64,000 nt of DNA from an uncultured Pelagibacteraceae bacterium. Its GTDB lineage: Bacteria > Pseudomonadota > Alphaproteobacteria > Pelagibacterales > Pelagibacteraceae. Below are positions 35,757-44,824 of this stretch, in pieces. The position numbers were made by a program, and so were the translations under genes. The first letter of the stretch is position 1, and each line of letters starts with the position of its first letter. Location of the stretch: assembly GCA_902628275.1 (NCBI GenBank), contig CACOMI010000002.1, positions 116,643-180,642 on the forward strand, read 5' to 3'. The notes beneath the pieces are model-generated. The model ran no database searches. It saw nothing but the letters and a program-made list of their open reading frames with translations, and had not been told where the DNA came from.

Positions 35757-37199
35757 TTATATTTTTAAGCCCATATGAGTATATTTGACATTTAAGTAAT
35801 CTTTGATTGCTCCAGAGCCACCTTCACGTCCATACCCGGTTTGTTTAATACCCCCAAAAGGAGCTTCAGCTATTGCAACAACTCCAGTATTGACTGCAAC
35901 ACAACCAGATTCTAATTTTTCTGATCCTCTATTAGCTTGATCCATTGAGTTAGTATATAAATAACTACATAATCCTAAATCATTATCATTAGCTCTTTCA
36001 ATGACTTCGTCGAATTTTTTAAATGTTAAAACAGGGACTAATGGTCCAAATGGCTCTTCTTTCATTATTGTAAAATTATCTTTTACCTCATCAAATACAG
36101 TTGGTTCATAATAAAAACCTTTATTAAAATCGGAGGGTCTTTTTCCACCCATTAAAACTTTTGCACCCTCTTTTTTTGTAATCTCAACCAGTTTCTCAAC
36201 TTCTTCTAATCTTTTAGCAGTTGTTAAAGGTCCTAGTTCAACACCTTCATCCATACCATTTCCTATTTTAAGTTTTTTAGCTTTTTCAATAAAAGCATTT
36301 ATAAATTCATCTTTTCTATTTTCTTGAATATAAAATCTGTTTGGAGAAATACAGACCTGACCATTGTTTCTAAATTTTGATGTAATTGCTATATCTGCTA
36401 CCTTATTCATATCAACATCTTCACATACAATGAAAGGAGAGTGTCCACTCAACTCCATAGTAACTCTTTGAACTTTATCAGCAGCTTTTTTTAATATTAT
36501 TTTACCAACCCTAGTTGATCCAGTAATTGAAACTTTTTTAATAATATCGGAGTCCATTAATTCATTTGAAATTTCAGCAGGGTCACCTGACAAAAGATTT
36601 ACAACACCATCTGGAACTCCAGCTTCTTTACAAATATTAACTAATTCCATGACAGAACCAGGAGTAATTACATCTGGTTTACATATTACAGAACATCCTG
36701 CTGCTAAAGCTGTTGATATTTTTCTAGACGCTAGAACTATTGGAAAATTCCAAGGTACTAGAGCTGCAACTACACCTACTGGCTGATAATACACATGCAC
36801 TCGTGTATCTGGAAATCTACTTTGTTGTGTTTGACCATAAATTCTTTTTGTTTCTTCAGCATTCCATTCAAAAATATCAGCACCACCACCAACTTCACCT
36901 ACTGCTTCTGCAAGAGGTTTACCTACTTCAAGAGTTAACCATTTGGCAAGAACATCTTTTTTCTCTCTCATTAGATCAGCAATTTTTCTAATTATATATG
37001 CCCTTTGCCAAGGTGCAGTATTTTTCCAAACTTCCAAACCTTTCTCCGCTGATTTTAATGCTCTTTGAACTTCAATTGAAGAAGCTTTTGAAGCCTTACC
37101 AATTACTTCTTCAGTTGCAGGGTTTATTACATCGTAAGTTTCTTTTTTTTCAGCATGTTGCCATTTACCTTCAATAAATTGTCCAAATTTTTCGTACAT
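35757..37199 (-). CDS. NAD(P)-dependent aldehyde dehydrogenase (SSADH/AldA-like)
   Basis: A 480-residue aldehyde dehydrogenase. VVAALVPWNFPIVLASRK and SITGSTRVGKI bind the cofactor; MELSGHSPFIVCEDVD holds the general-base glutamate, with Ser replacing the usual Gly; FRNNGQVCISPNRFYIQ has the catalytic cysteine. This is closer to succinate-semialdehyde and lactaldehyde dehydrogenases than to MmsA/IolA. It is the first gene of the aldolase operon and divergent from iolD. Its likely substrate is the aldehyde released by the aldolase (inference). Confidence 0.9.
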   Translation of the reverse strand: MYEKFGQFIEGKWQHAEKKETYDVINPATEEVIGKASKASSIEVQRALKSAEKGLEVWKNTAPWQRAYIIRKIADLMREKKDVLAKWLTLEVGKPLAEAVGEVGGGADIFEWNAEETKRIYGQTQQSRFPDTRVHVYYQPVGVVAALVPWNFPIVLASRKISTALAAGCSVICKPDVITPGSVMELVNICKEAGVPDGVVNLLSGDPAEISNELMDSDIIKKVSITGSTRVGKIILKKAADKVQRVTMELSGHSPFIVCEDVDMNKVADIAITSKFRNNGQVCISPNRFYIQENRKDEFINAFIEKAKKLKIGNGMDEGVELGPLTTAKRLEEVEKLVEITKKEGAKVLMGGKRPSDFNKGFYYEPTVFDEVKDNFTIMKEEPFGPLVPVLTFKKFDEVIERANDNDLGLCSYLYTNSMDQANRGSEKLESGCVAVNTGVVAIAEAPFGGIKQTGYGREGGSGAIKDYLNVKYTHMGLKI

Positions 37200-37263
37200 A
37201 GATTCTATTTTTAAGTTTACTTAATTAGGTTTTTTAATTTATAAATATAATTATATATACACA

Positions 37264-37279
37264 CTTTAAATATTTAAAG
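37264..37279. promoter_or_regulatory. 16-bp palindrome between ALDH operon and iolD
   Basis: CTTTAAATATTTAAAG is a perfect palindrome 11 bp before the iolD start, in the divergent promoter region. Its placement suits an operator, but its all-AT core and the composition of the DNA make chance occurrence plausible. Confidence 0.3.
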
Positions 37280-37290
37280 ATAACATATTT

Positions 37291-39135
37291 ATGAAAAAAA
37301 TTACCCTTACATGTGCTCATGCAATTGTAAAATATTTAATTTCCCAAAAGATATTAATTAACGGTAAAAAAGAACCATTGTTTCCAGGTGTGTTTGGTAT
37401 TTTTGGACATGGTAACGTTGCATGTTTAGGTCAAGCTCTTGAAGAAAATCAAAAAGAACTACCAACTTTTAGAGGCCACCATGAGCAAAATATGGCTCTT
37501 ACTGGAATAGGATATGCAAGAGCTAAAAGACGACAACAAATTTTTGTAGCTACCTCTTCAGTTGGACCAGGTGCAACAAATATGGTTACTGCTGCTGCAG
37601 TCGCAATGAGTAATAGATTACCAATTTTATTTTTACCAGGTGACACTTACGCAAATAGAATGCCTGATCCTGTATTACAGCAAGTAGAACATTTTAATAA
37701 TCCTGGAATTACTGTTAATGATGCTTTTAAACCTGTGACTAGATATTTTGATAGGATCACAAGACCAGAACAAATTATACAATCATTCCCTACAGCAGTT
37801 CAGACGATGTTAGACCCAGCTGATTGTGGACCAGCATGTATTGCTTTAAGTCAAGATATTCAAGGACAAACATTTGATTATCCTGAGGAATTTTTTAAAG
37901 AGACAATTCATACAATTAGAAGACCAAGACCAGATGAATTTCAAATTAAAACAGCAGCTGAAAAAATTAAATCGTCAAAAAATCCAATTATTATCTCTGG
38001 TGGAGGAGTTTTTTATTCTGATGCCATGGAAGAATTGAGTAAATTTGCAATTAAACACAATATACCTGTCACCCAAACTGTTATGGGATATTCGACAATG
38101 AAAAGAGATCATTCACATTATGCTGGACAAATAGGTGGACTGGGTGGAAAAAATACTAATTTACTTGCAAAGAAAACTGATCTTGCATTAGCTGTTGGAA
38201 CCAAACTAGCAGATTTCACAACAGGGTCTTGGGCAAATTTTGAAAATGAGAGTTTTAAACTTGTATCTATTAATGTTTCTAGATTTGATGCAAACAAACA
38301 TTTAGCTCAAGCAGTAGTAGGTGATGCAAAAGTTTCATTAGATGACCTTTCTTTAGCATTAGGAGATTGGAAAGCAGGAGAAGAATGGAATAAAAAATCC
38401 CAAGCAGAATTAAAAGTATGGAACGAATATGTGGACAAAGAGTGCGCTCCCTCAAATCAAGAAGTACCAAGTTACGTTCAGGTAATAGGTGCTATTTACA
38501 AAAATTCTGATCCATCAGATATTGCAGTCACTGCTGCAGGAGGTTTGGTTGGAGAGGTTATTCAAGTTTGGAGACCAAGAGAATTAAACACTCATGAGAC
38601 GGAATGGGGTTTTAGTTGTATGAGTTACGAAATATCAGGAGCTTTAGGAATTAAAATGGCTAATCCTGACAAAGAGGTAATTTCTTTTGTAGGAGATGGA
38701 TCTTATCTATTGAATAATACAGATATTTATTCCTCTGTGATTACAAATAATAAACTTATTATAATTGTATGTGACAACGGAGGGTTTGCAGTAATTAACA
38801 GACTACAACTATTTAAAGGCGGGAATGAATACAACAATTTACTAAAAAGTTCAAATACACCAGGTTTGGTTGATATAGATTTTGCAAAACATGCAGAAAG
38901 TATGGGAGCTAAGTCAGAACATGTTAGTTCGATCTCAGATCTTGAAGAAGCATTTAAAAGGGCAAAAAAATCAAAAGTTACGTATGTCATTTCTATTAAA
39001 ACTCACGCTTATCAATGGTTAGAAGGTTCTGCATTTTGGGATAGTCCAACATTAGAAGTTCCAACCACCAAAGAGAATAAAGAAGCCTTAAGATTGTATA
39101 AAGAGGGAAAAAGCAAACAAAGACAAGGCGTGTAA
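37291..39135 (+). CDS. iolD: 3D-(3,5/4)-trihydroxycyclohexane-1,2-dione acylhydrolase IolD
   Basis: A 614-residue thiamin-diphosphate enzyme that opens the inositol-derived ring to 5-deoxyglucuronate, step three of inositol breakdown. IolD features: GVFGIFGHGNVACLGQAL, FRGHHEQNMALTGIGYARA with the catalytic glutamate, and VATSSVGPGATNMVTAAA. The ThDP/Mg motif is ISFVGDGSYLLNNTDIYSS. Length matches IolD (about 615-640). It starts a plus-strand operon with a Gfo/Idh enzyme and an SDR, about 11 kb from iolE. Confidence 0.92.
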   Translation: MKKITLTCAHAIVKYLISQKILINGKKEPLFPGVFGIFGHGNVACLGQALEENQKELPTFRGHHEQNMALTGIGYARAKRRQQIFVATSSVGPGATNMVTAAAVAMSNRLPILFLPGDTYANRMPDPVLQQVEHFNNPGITVNDAFKPVTRYFDRITRPEQIIQSFPTAVQTMLDPADCGPACIALSQDIQGQTFDYPEEFFKETIHTIRRPRPDEFQIKTAAEKIKSSKNPIIISGGGVFYSDAMEELSKFAIKHNIPVTQTVMGYSTMKRDHSHYAGQIGGLGGKNTNLLAKKTDLALAVGTKLADFTTGSWANFENESFKLVSINVSRFDANKHLAQAVVGDAKVSLDDLSLALGDWKAGEEWNKKSQAELKVWNEYVDKECAPSNQEVPSYVQVIGAIYKNSDPSDIAVTAAGGLVGEVIQVWRPRELNTHETEWGFSCMSYEISGALGIKMANPDKEVISFVGDGSYLLNNTDIYSSVITNNKLIIIVCDNGGFAVINRLQLFKGGNEYNNLLKSSNTPGLVDIDFAKHAESMGAKSEHVSSISDLEEAFKRAKKSKVTYVISIKTHAYQWLEGSAFWDSPTLEVPTTKENKEALRLYKEGKSKQRQGV

Positions 39136-39141
39136 TTCTTT

Positions 39142-40299
39142 ATGAATAAAATTTTTAAAGTAGGCCTAATTGGTTGTGGGCATATTTCCGAAACATATTT
39201 TCGAGCAGAAAAATATTTCAATAATATTAAGATAGTTAAATGTGCAGATATCAATCATAGCAATGCATTAAAATGTGCAAAAAAATACAAGATAGAAGCA
39301 TTATCTGTAAAAGAAATTTTACTAGATAAAGAAATTGAGATTATTCTTAATCTAACCATTCCCAAAGCTCACTACAAAGTAGCAAAACAAAGCTTGCTTC
39401 ATGGAAAGCATGTTTATTCCGAAAAGCCATTAGCAATTAATTTTAAAGATGGAAAAGACCTTATTAAAATAGCAAAAAAAAGAAAACTTTATATAGGTAA
39501 TGCTCCAGATACATTTTTAGGCGGTGGTATTCAAAAATCTCGGGAATTAATTGATAAAAAAATAATTGGTAAAATTAATTTAGGAAATGCTATTTTTGCA
39601 TTTCCTGGAGTACAATCATATCATCCGAATCCAGAACCATGGTTTTCCAAAAAAGAAGGTGGTCCAGTAATAGACATGGGCCCTTATTATTTGACAGCTT
39701 TGGTTAATTTGTTGGGACCAGCAAAAAAAGTTAATGGCAGTATCATTAATGGAGTGAAAAGAAGAACTATTGGTATTGGACCGAGAAAGAAAAAAACATT
39801 CAAAGTTGAGTGTCCAACAACATATTTGTGTACTATTACATTTGAAAATGGAACAATTATTAGATTAACGTTATCATTTGATGTTATTGCTCATCAAAGA
39901 AATCATATAGAATTATATGGGGATAAAGGTTCAATGGTTGTGCCAGATCCAAATATGTTTGGAGGTTCGGTTTATATTTGCAAAAAGCTAGGTAATCCAT
40001 GGAAAGAATTCAAAACTAACAAAATGCCTTTAGGAAAAATTAATATAAGAACACAAAGTTCTAGAGCAAACGAAAGTCCAACTAATGCAAATTATAGAGG
40101 AGTAGGTTTATCAGAAATGGCTTATTCAATAGAAAATAAAACATTAAATAAATGCAATGGAGAATTATCTTTGCACGTTTTAGATATTATTCAATCAACT
40201 ATGAGAGCTTGTAAAAAAAATAAGCCACAATTAATCAAAACAAGTTGCAAAAAACCAAATCCGTTTACTTTAACAGAAATAAAGAGGATACTAAGGTAG
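39142..40299 (+). CDS. Gfo/Idh/MocA-family oxidoreductase
   Basis: A 385-residue NAD(P)-dependent oxidoreductase. The Rossmann start is KVGLIGCGHISETYFRAEKY, the lysine motif YSEKPLAINF, and the substrate-side region GGPVIDMGPYYLTALVNLLGP has Tyr where many relatives have His. It lies 6 bp after iolD. Gfo/Idh enzymes often interconvert inositol isomers or oxidise sugar derivatives, which fits the location, but the substrate is not known. Confidence 0.83.
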   Translation: MNKIFKVGLIGCGHISETYFRAEKYFNNIKIVKCADINHSNALKCAKKYKIEALSVKEILLDKEIEIILNLTIPKAHYKVAKQSLLHGKHVYSEKPLAINFKDGKDLIKIAKKRKLYIGNAPDTFLGGGIQKSRELIDKKIIGKINLGNAIFAFPGVQSYHPNPEPWFSKKEGGPVIDMGPYYLTALVNLLGPAKKVNGSIINGVKRRTIGIGPRKKKTFKVECPTTYLCTITFENGTIIRLTLSFDVIAHQRNHIELYGDKGSMVVPDPNMFGGSVYICKKLGNPWKEFKTNKMPLGKINIRTQSSRANESPTNANYRGVGLSEMAYSIENKTLNKCNGELSLHVLDIIQSTMRACKKNKPQLIKTSCKKPNPFTLTEIKRILR

Positions 40300-40314
40300 C
40301 TCAAATATATACTA

Positions 40315-41076
40315 ATGAAAGTCCAGTATTTTGATTTAAAAAATAAACGTGCAGTAATTTCTGGAGGCGCTTCTGGTATAGGATCTTCAATTGTAGAACA
40401 TCTTTGTGAACAAGGTGTTGAGGTTTATTTTTTTGATATAAATAAAATAGAAGCTCAAAAAACATTAAAAAGAATTAAAAGTAAAAATTTTAAAATTCCA
40501 ACATTTATTAAGTGTGATGTTAAAAATATTAAAAAATATAGGAGTTTAATTTTAAATATTATTAAGAGAAAAGGCCCAATTGATATTTTGATTAACAACG
40601 CCTCTAATGATCAAAGACATAACTTAGAGCAGATCACAGAAAAATATTGGGATGAGAGAATGACAATTAATCTAAAACATTATCTTTTTGCTATTCAATC
40701 AGTAAAGAAAAGCATGATTAAAAACAAGGGTGGATCAATAATAAATCTTAGCTCAGTAAGTTGGATAAGAGGCGCTGTAATGTTCCCAGCTTATAGTACG
40801 GCTAAAGCAGCAATCCATGGATTAACTAGATCTTTAGCTAGAGACCTAGGAAAATATAATATTAGAATAAATTCTATATCACCAGGATCTGTTGCAACTC
40901 AAAGACAATCTAAACTTTGGCTAAATACAAAATTAAAAAAAGAAATATTAAAAAATCAGTGTTTAAAAAAACAATTATTGCCTGACGATATATCAAAAAT
41001 GGTTTTGTTTCTTGCATCAGATATTTCTTCAGGTTGCACTAAACAAAATTTCATAGTTGATGCAGGATTAACTTAG
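40315..41076 (+). CDS. Short-chain dehydrogenase/reductase (SDR)
   Basis: A 253-residue classical SDR. The cofactor motif is ISGGASGIGSSI, NNASND replaces the usual NNAG, and the catalytic Ser, Tyr and Lys fall in NLSSVSWIRGAVMFPAYSTAKAA. It is the third gene after iolD (15 bp from the Gfo/Idh gene), so it probably oxidises a sugar or polyol in the same route. It is convergent with the dehydratase gene, 4 bp apart. Confidence 0.87.
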   Translation: MKVQYFDLKNKRAVISGGASGIGSSIVEHLCEQGVEVYFFDINKIEAQKTLKRIKSKNFKIPTFIKCDVKNIKKYRSLILNIIKRKGPIDILINNASNDQRHNLEQITEKYWDERMTINLKHYLFAIQSVKKSMIKNKGGSIINLSSVSWIRGAVMFPAYSTAKAAIHGLTRSLARDLGKYNIRINSISPGSVATQRQSKLWLNTKLKKEILKNQCLKKQLLPDDISKMVLFLASDISSGCTKQNFIVDAGLT

Positions 41077-41080
41077 TAGT

Positions 41081-42256
41081 TTATTCAATAATATTAAAAT
41101 CTTTTTTGTATTTATCTGTTATTGATAAACCTAAACCAGGAGTATTATCGTCTAAATCAATAAATCCGTCTTTTGGTGCAGGATCGCCTTCAAAAATATA
41201 ATAAAAAAGTTCATTTCCTATTTCAACATCATGAACTGGAAAAAATTCAGATATAGGACAATTAAAATTAGACATTGTTAAATGATAATTATGCATTTGA
41301 CCTGCATGGGGTATAACTGGCACTTGATAGGCTTCAGCCAATGCATTAATTTTTTGTGCAATCGTAAACCCACCAACTCTATTATTATCGTATTGGATAT
41401 AACTAACAGCTTTTAAATCTAACAATTGCTTAAAACCAAATAAGTTAAACTCATGTTCTCCACCTGAGATAGGTATCATGTTCATTTTGTTTAATTCCGC
41501 ATATCCATGTATATCGTCTGCAACAACTGGTTCTTCTAGCCATCTTGGATTAAACTCCATTAGTTTTGGTATCATTCTTTTTGTATAGTCTAAATTCCAT
41601 CCCATATAACATTCCATCATAAGGTCTGTATCTTCACCAATTACTTCTCTTACTGCTTTAGCAAGCTCTATATTTTTTTTCATACCATCTGGTCCATCTT
41701 TGGGACCCCAGCCAAATCTCATCTTAAACATTTTGAAACCTTGATTGACGTAATTCTCAGCCTCTATTTGAAGTTCCTTAATTGGTTGACTATAAAGCTT
41801 AGACGCATAAACAGGAATTTTTTCTTTCGTTCTTCCACCAAGTAATTTGAATACAGGTTTTTTTGTAATCTTTCCCATAATATCCCAAAGCGCAATATCA
41901 ATTGCAGAAATAGCAACCATACCAACTCCTCTACGTCCCCAAGCATGTGTTCTCCTATACATTTTTTCCCACAGGTAAGCATAATCAAAAGGGTCTTCAC
42001 CAATTACTAAAGGTTTTAAATATGTATCGATAATTTTTTTTGTAACTTGTGGTGCTAGAGCCGCATTACCTATTCCAATTATTCCATTGTCAGTTTCGAC
42101 TTCACAAATTAACCATTCATGAAATCTAAATGATCCCATCGCATCTGATTTTTCATAAAGAAGATCGGATGCATTTGTGCAAAAATTATTTTGAGGAGGA
42201 ACAGTTTTTCCATTCCATTGATAAACTTTTGTTCTGATATTTTTTATTTTAGTCAT
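41081..42256 (-). CDS. L-rhamnonate dehydratase-like enzyme (enolase superfamily)
   Basis: A 391-residue mandelate-racemase/muconate-lactonising enzyme. [26 protein letters not shown] and [13 protein letters not shown] closely resemble RhmD. Metal ligands lie in [23 protein letters not shown] and ISGGEHEFN, and the general-base histidine is in [11 protein letters not shown]. Such enzymes dehydrate six-carbon or deoxy sugar acids to 2-keto-3-deoxy acids, the substrates of HpcH/HpaI aldolases such as the one at 34963. L-rhamnonate is the closest guess; other sugar acids are possible. It overlaps the pdxA-like gene by one base. Confidence 0.84.
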   Translation of the reverse strand: MTKIKNIRTKVYQWNGKTVPPQNNFCTNASDLLYEKSDAMGSFRFHEWLICEVETDNGIIGIGNAALAPQVTKKIIDTYLKPLVIGEDPFDYAYLWEKMYRRTHAWGRRGVGMVAISAIDIALWDIMGKITKKPVFKLLGGRTKEKIPVYASKLYSQPIKELQIEAENYVNQGFKMFKMRFGWGPKDGPDGMKKNIELAKAVREVIGEDTDLMMECYMGWNLDYTKRMIPKLMEFNPRWLEEPVVADDIHGYAELNKMNMIPISGGEHEFNLFGFKQLLDLKAVSYIQYDNNRVGGFTIAQKINALAEAYQVPVIPHAGQMHNYHLTMSNFNCPISEFFPVHDVEIGNELFYYIFEGDPAPKDGFIDLDDNTPGLGLSITDKYKKDFNIIE

Positions 42257-43251
42257 TATTTATTTTTATTTTCAGCCATTGTTAATGCAATTTTAAATGA
42301 ATTCAAAGTAGGTTCTAAGTTAGCTTTATTTTGACCAGCAATATCAAAAGCTGTACCATGAGCAGGAGTGGTTATAGGTATCGGCAAACCTCCTTGCACA
42401 GTTACTCCTTTATCAAATCCAAATGCTTTTAGACCTGATTGTAAAGCGTCATGATACATACCAACAATACAATCATGATTTTTGTTTTTATATGCTGTTA
42501 TAAACGACGTATCACAGGGCAACGGTCCATCAGCATTTATTCCTTGTTTTTTTGCCTCCTCAATAGCAGGTAAGATTTCATCTTTTTCCTCAGTACCAAA
42601 TTCTCCATGAGGATTGAGAGCTTGAACTGCCACTCTTGGTTTATCAATTCCATTTAATTTCATTGTTTCATTTATTAGTTTAATTGGCTTAATAATTTTT
42701 TCTTTTTTTATTTGGTTAGCTACTTCTCTAATCGGTATATGAGATGTAACTCTTGCAGTCCAAAAATTATCTATAACGTTAAATTCACAGAAAAAATTTT
42801 CAACATCTAGCTTTTCAGCCATTAAATGCAATTCATCTGAGTGCTTATTTCCCCCAAGTTTTAAGCTTGTTTTATTAAATGGACCAAAATTAATAGCGTG
42901 AATTTTGTTCTCTTTAGCAAGTTCTAGAGCTAAATTTAGCGCAGATAGAACGCTTTCACCTGACTCTTTTGAACATTCAGATAATTTGTATTCATGATTT
43001 TTACCTTTTGAAATGTCAATAAAGAATTTACTACCTTGTTCAAAATTAATATTTTCAAAATTATTTACAAATATTAAATCTTGAGAATTACCAGTTATTT
43101 TGTTTCCACTCTCTAATATTTTTTTTTCACCTATTACAATTATATTAACCTTATTGGTTATATTCTCATTTAATAATTTAGATACTAGCTCTGGCCCTAT
43201 ACCTGAAGGGTCGCCTAGTAATAGTGCTATATTAATTTTATTTTGGGACAT
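42256..43251 (-). CDS. PdxA-family 4-phosphohydroxythreonine dehydrogenase-like
   Basis: A 331-residue member of the PdxA family. It begins [18 protein letters not shown], has metal-ligand histidines in the [21 protein letters not shown] and [14 protein letters not shown] segments, and ends [15 protein letters not shown]. True PdxA makes pyridoxal phosphate. The PdxA2 branch decarboxylates four-carbon acid sugar phosphates. Its co-transcription with the rhamnonate-dehydratase-like gene, divergent from a tripartite transporter, favours the catabolic branch, but no acid-sugar kinase is nearby, so both remain open. Confidence 0.8.
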   Translation of the reverse strand: MSQNKINIALLLGDPSGIGPELVSKLLNENITNKVNIIVIGEKKILESGNKITGNSQDLIFVNNFENINFEQGSKFFIDISKGKNHEYKLSECSKESGESVLSALNLALELAKENKIHAINFGPFNKTSLKLGGNKHSDELHLMAEKLDVENFFCEFNVIDNFWTARVTSHIPIREVANQIKKEKIIKPIKLINETMKLNGIDKPRVAVQALNPHGEFGTEEKDEILPAIEEAKKQGINADGPLPCDTSFITAYKNKNHDCIVGMYHDALQSGLKAFGFDKGVTVQGGLPIPITTPAHGTAFDIAGQNKANLEPTLNSFKIALTMAENKNK

Positions 43252-43320
43252 TTTTTTCTTTACGCTTTGTATTAGATTATGTTTATATAATTATTTATAA
43301 ATTAACTAAAGAGGGAAATA

Positions 43321-44295
43321 ATGAAAAAAAGCTTTAAACTATTTTTAGCAGCTGCTTTCCTAGTAACTGAATTTTTTGTTGTAGCTCTTCCATTAATGAT
43401 TACTTCAGCTAAAGCTGATGGTCATCCAATACAGGCAATAACTCACGCTGGTTTTGGTGGTGGAACTGACGTTACAACAAGAATGATGTTATTAAGAGCA
43501 AGAAGAGTCCTTAAGCAAGACATGCAATTAGTGAACAAAAAAGGTGGTGGTGGAGCCGCATCTATGGATTATATGATGTCTTTACCGGCTGATGGAAATC
43601 ACACTTTAACTTGGACAACAGGTCATGCTGTATCTATGGCTTTAGGAAAAACTAAAGTTAAGTTAAGTGATATGCAACCACTTGCTAGAGGTACTGACGA
43701 CCCTCAATTATTTGTTGTAAGTTGTAAAAATGACATCAAAGATGCTAAAAAATTTATTAGCACGCAAAAATCAAAATCACTAAAATATGGAACTACTCAT
43801 ACTGGTGGTATTGATGATGTTAGTGCAATCGCATTTACAAAAAAAGGTGGATTAAAAGATCCAACCATAGTTGCGTACAAAGGTGTTGCACCAATTAAAA
43901 CTAATCTTATCAAAGGAGATATTGATGTAGGTGTTTTAAACTTAGGTGAAGCATTAACTGAAATAAATGAAGGTAAACTTTGTGTTTCAGTTGTATTAGC
44001 AAACAATAGAATGGCTAAAATTGGAGACTCTCCAACAGCAAAAGAATTAGGTATTCCTGTTTCTTTATCTACTGTGAGAGGCTTTGTAACTAAAAAAGGT
44101 GCTCCAGCAGATAGGGTTAAACAACTTGAAGCTGGAATGATGAAAGCTATGAGCCACAACTATTACAAAAATTTCTTAACTGAAATTGGTCTTGATGAAA
44201 CTAGTGTAGTTGGTGCGGATGAATGGGGTAAGCAAATGGAAGAAATGCTTGCTGAAATGACTGCACAGCTTAAAGCTTTAGGTTACATTAACTAA
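43321..44295 (+). CDS. Tripartite tricarboxylate transporter binding protein TctC
   Basis: A 324-residue periplasmic binding protein of the TctC (Bug) family. A long signal peptide ends near ITSAKA-DGHPIQ. The mature start IQAITHAGFGGGTDVTTRMM and the GGGGAASMDYMMSLPADG loop are the carboxylate-binding features of the family. An AGAGGGAAATA ribosome site precedes the ATG. It is divergent from pdxA by 69 bp and followed by tandem hairpins at the tctB start. The ligand is unknown; a sugar acid would fit the neighbourhood. Confidence 0.92.
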   Translation: MKKSFKLFLAAAFLVTEFFVVALPLMITSAKADGHPIQAITHAGFGGGTDVTTRMMLLRARRVLKQDMQLVNKKGGGGAASMDYMMSLPADGNHTLTWTTGHAVSMALGKTKVKLSDMQPLARGTDDPQLFVVSCKNDIKDAKKFISTQKSKSLKYGTTHTGGIDDVSAIAFTKKGGLKDPTIVAYKGVAPIKTNLIKGDIDVGVLNLGEALTEINEGKLCVSVVLANNRMAKIGDSPTAKELGIPVSLSTVRGFVTKKGAPADRVKQLEAGMMKAMSHNYYKNFLTEIGLDETSVVGADEWGKQMEEMLAEMTAQLKALGYIN

Positions 44296-44306
44296 TTTAA
44301 TTAAAA

Positions 44307-44330
44307 GTACATTTGATATGAAAAATGTAC
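44307..44330 (+). promoter_or_regulatory. Hairpin with the tctB start codon in its loop
   Basis: GTACATTT (44307-44314) pairs perfectly with AAATGTAC (44323-44330), leaving the loop GATATGAA. The tctB ATG (44318) is in that loop. No Shine-Dalgarno lies upstream. The structure would present or hide the start depending on folding. Confidence 0.6.
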
Positions 44331-44824
44331 AAAAATTAAAAAGGGCAAACAAAAGTTTGCCCTTTTTTTTTAAAGATGAATTTAAAGTTTCTTTTGTAAT
44401 TATTTTTGTATCAATAATCTTACTTCTTACTACTTTTACGTTTGACGTTGTTCCTCCAATTTTGAATAGAGGAATTCAACCAGCAACATTTCCAAAAGCA
44501 TTACTAGTCTTGATAATTACAATGACATTACTTGTTTATTATTTAGCAACCAAAAATCCCTGGAAAAATGAAAAAAAATTACCAAAATCATTTTTCTTAA
44601 CATTGTTTAGTTTTATCTTATTTGTAATAGTTTCTAAAACTTTAGATTTCTTTTTAGCCATATCAGCTTTGTCAATTTTTGTTTCTTACTATTGGGGTGA
44701 AAAAAGATTGTTTTATTTATTATTAGTTGGAATTATTTTTCCAATTATTGTCTTTATTTTTTTTGAAACAATTTTGGGTTTAAGATTCCCTCCAGGTATA
44801 ATTACCAACATTTACTATAGCTAG
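44318..44824 (+). CDS. Tripartite tricarboxylate transporter small membrane subunit TctB
   Basis: A 168-residue membrane protein with about four hydrophobic helices, the TctB layout. ILNRGIQPATFPKALLVL is a typical loop after helix 1, and LGLRFPPG near the end is conserved. Between tctC and tctA this role is secure. The only in-frame ATG is at 44318, inside a hairpin loop and upstream of a terminator. A TTG at 44357 inside the terminator arm or a non-standard downstream start are alternatives. It abuts tctA with no spacer. Confidence 0.82.
   Translation: MKNVQKLKRANKSLPFFFKDEFKVSFVIIFVSIILLLTTFTFDVVPPILNRGIQPATFPKALLVLIITMTLLVYYLATKNPWKNEKKLPKSFFLTLFSFILFVIVSKTLDFFLAISALSIFVSYYWGEKRLFYLLLVGIIFPIIVFIFFETILGLRFPPGIITNIYYS
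44338..44370 (+). terminator. Intrinsic terminator inside the 5' end of tctB
   Basis: AAAAAGGGCAAAC (44338-44350) and GTTTGCCCTTTTT (44355-44367) form a perfect 13-bp stem with an AAAA loop, followed by more T residues to 44371. It sits directly after the binding-protein gene but within the reading frame of tctB, codons 8-18. It probably limits tctBA relative to tctC unless translating ribosomes melt it. Confidence 0.88.

Noticed and set aside
35757-37199. Naming the aldehyde dehydrogenase as IolA/MmsA
   Set aside because: The catalytic segment FRNNGQVCISPNR is of the SSADH/AldA type and not the GQRCMA form of methylmalonate-semialdehyde dehydrogenases.
37264-37279. 16-bp palindrome as firm operator evidence
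   Set aside because: In DNA this AT-rich a few such palindromes are expected per 64 kb by chance, so it is listed only as a low-confidence site.
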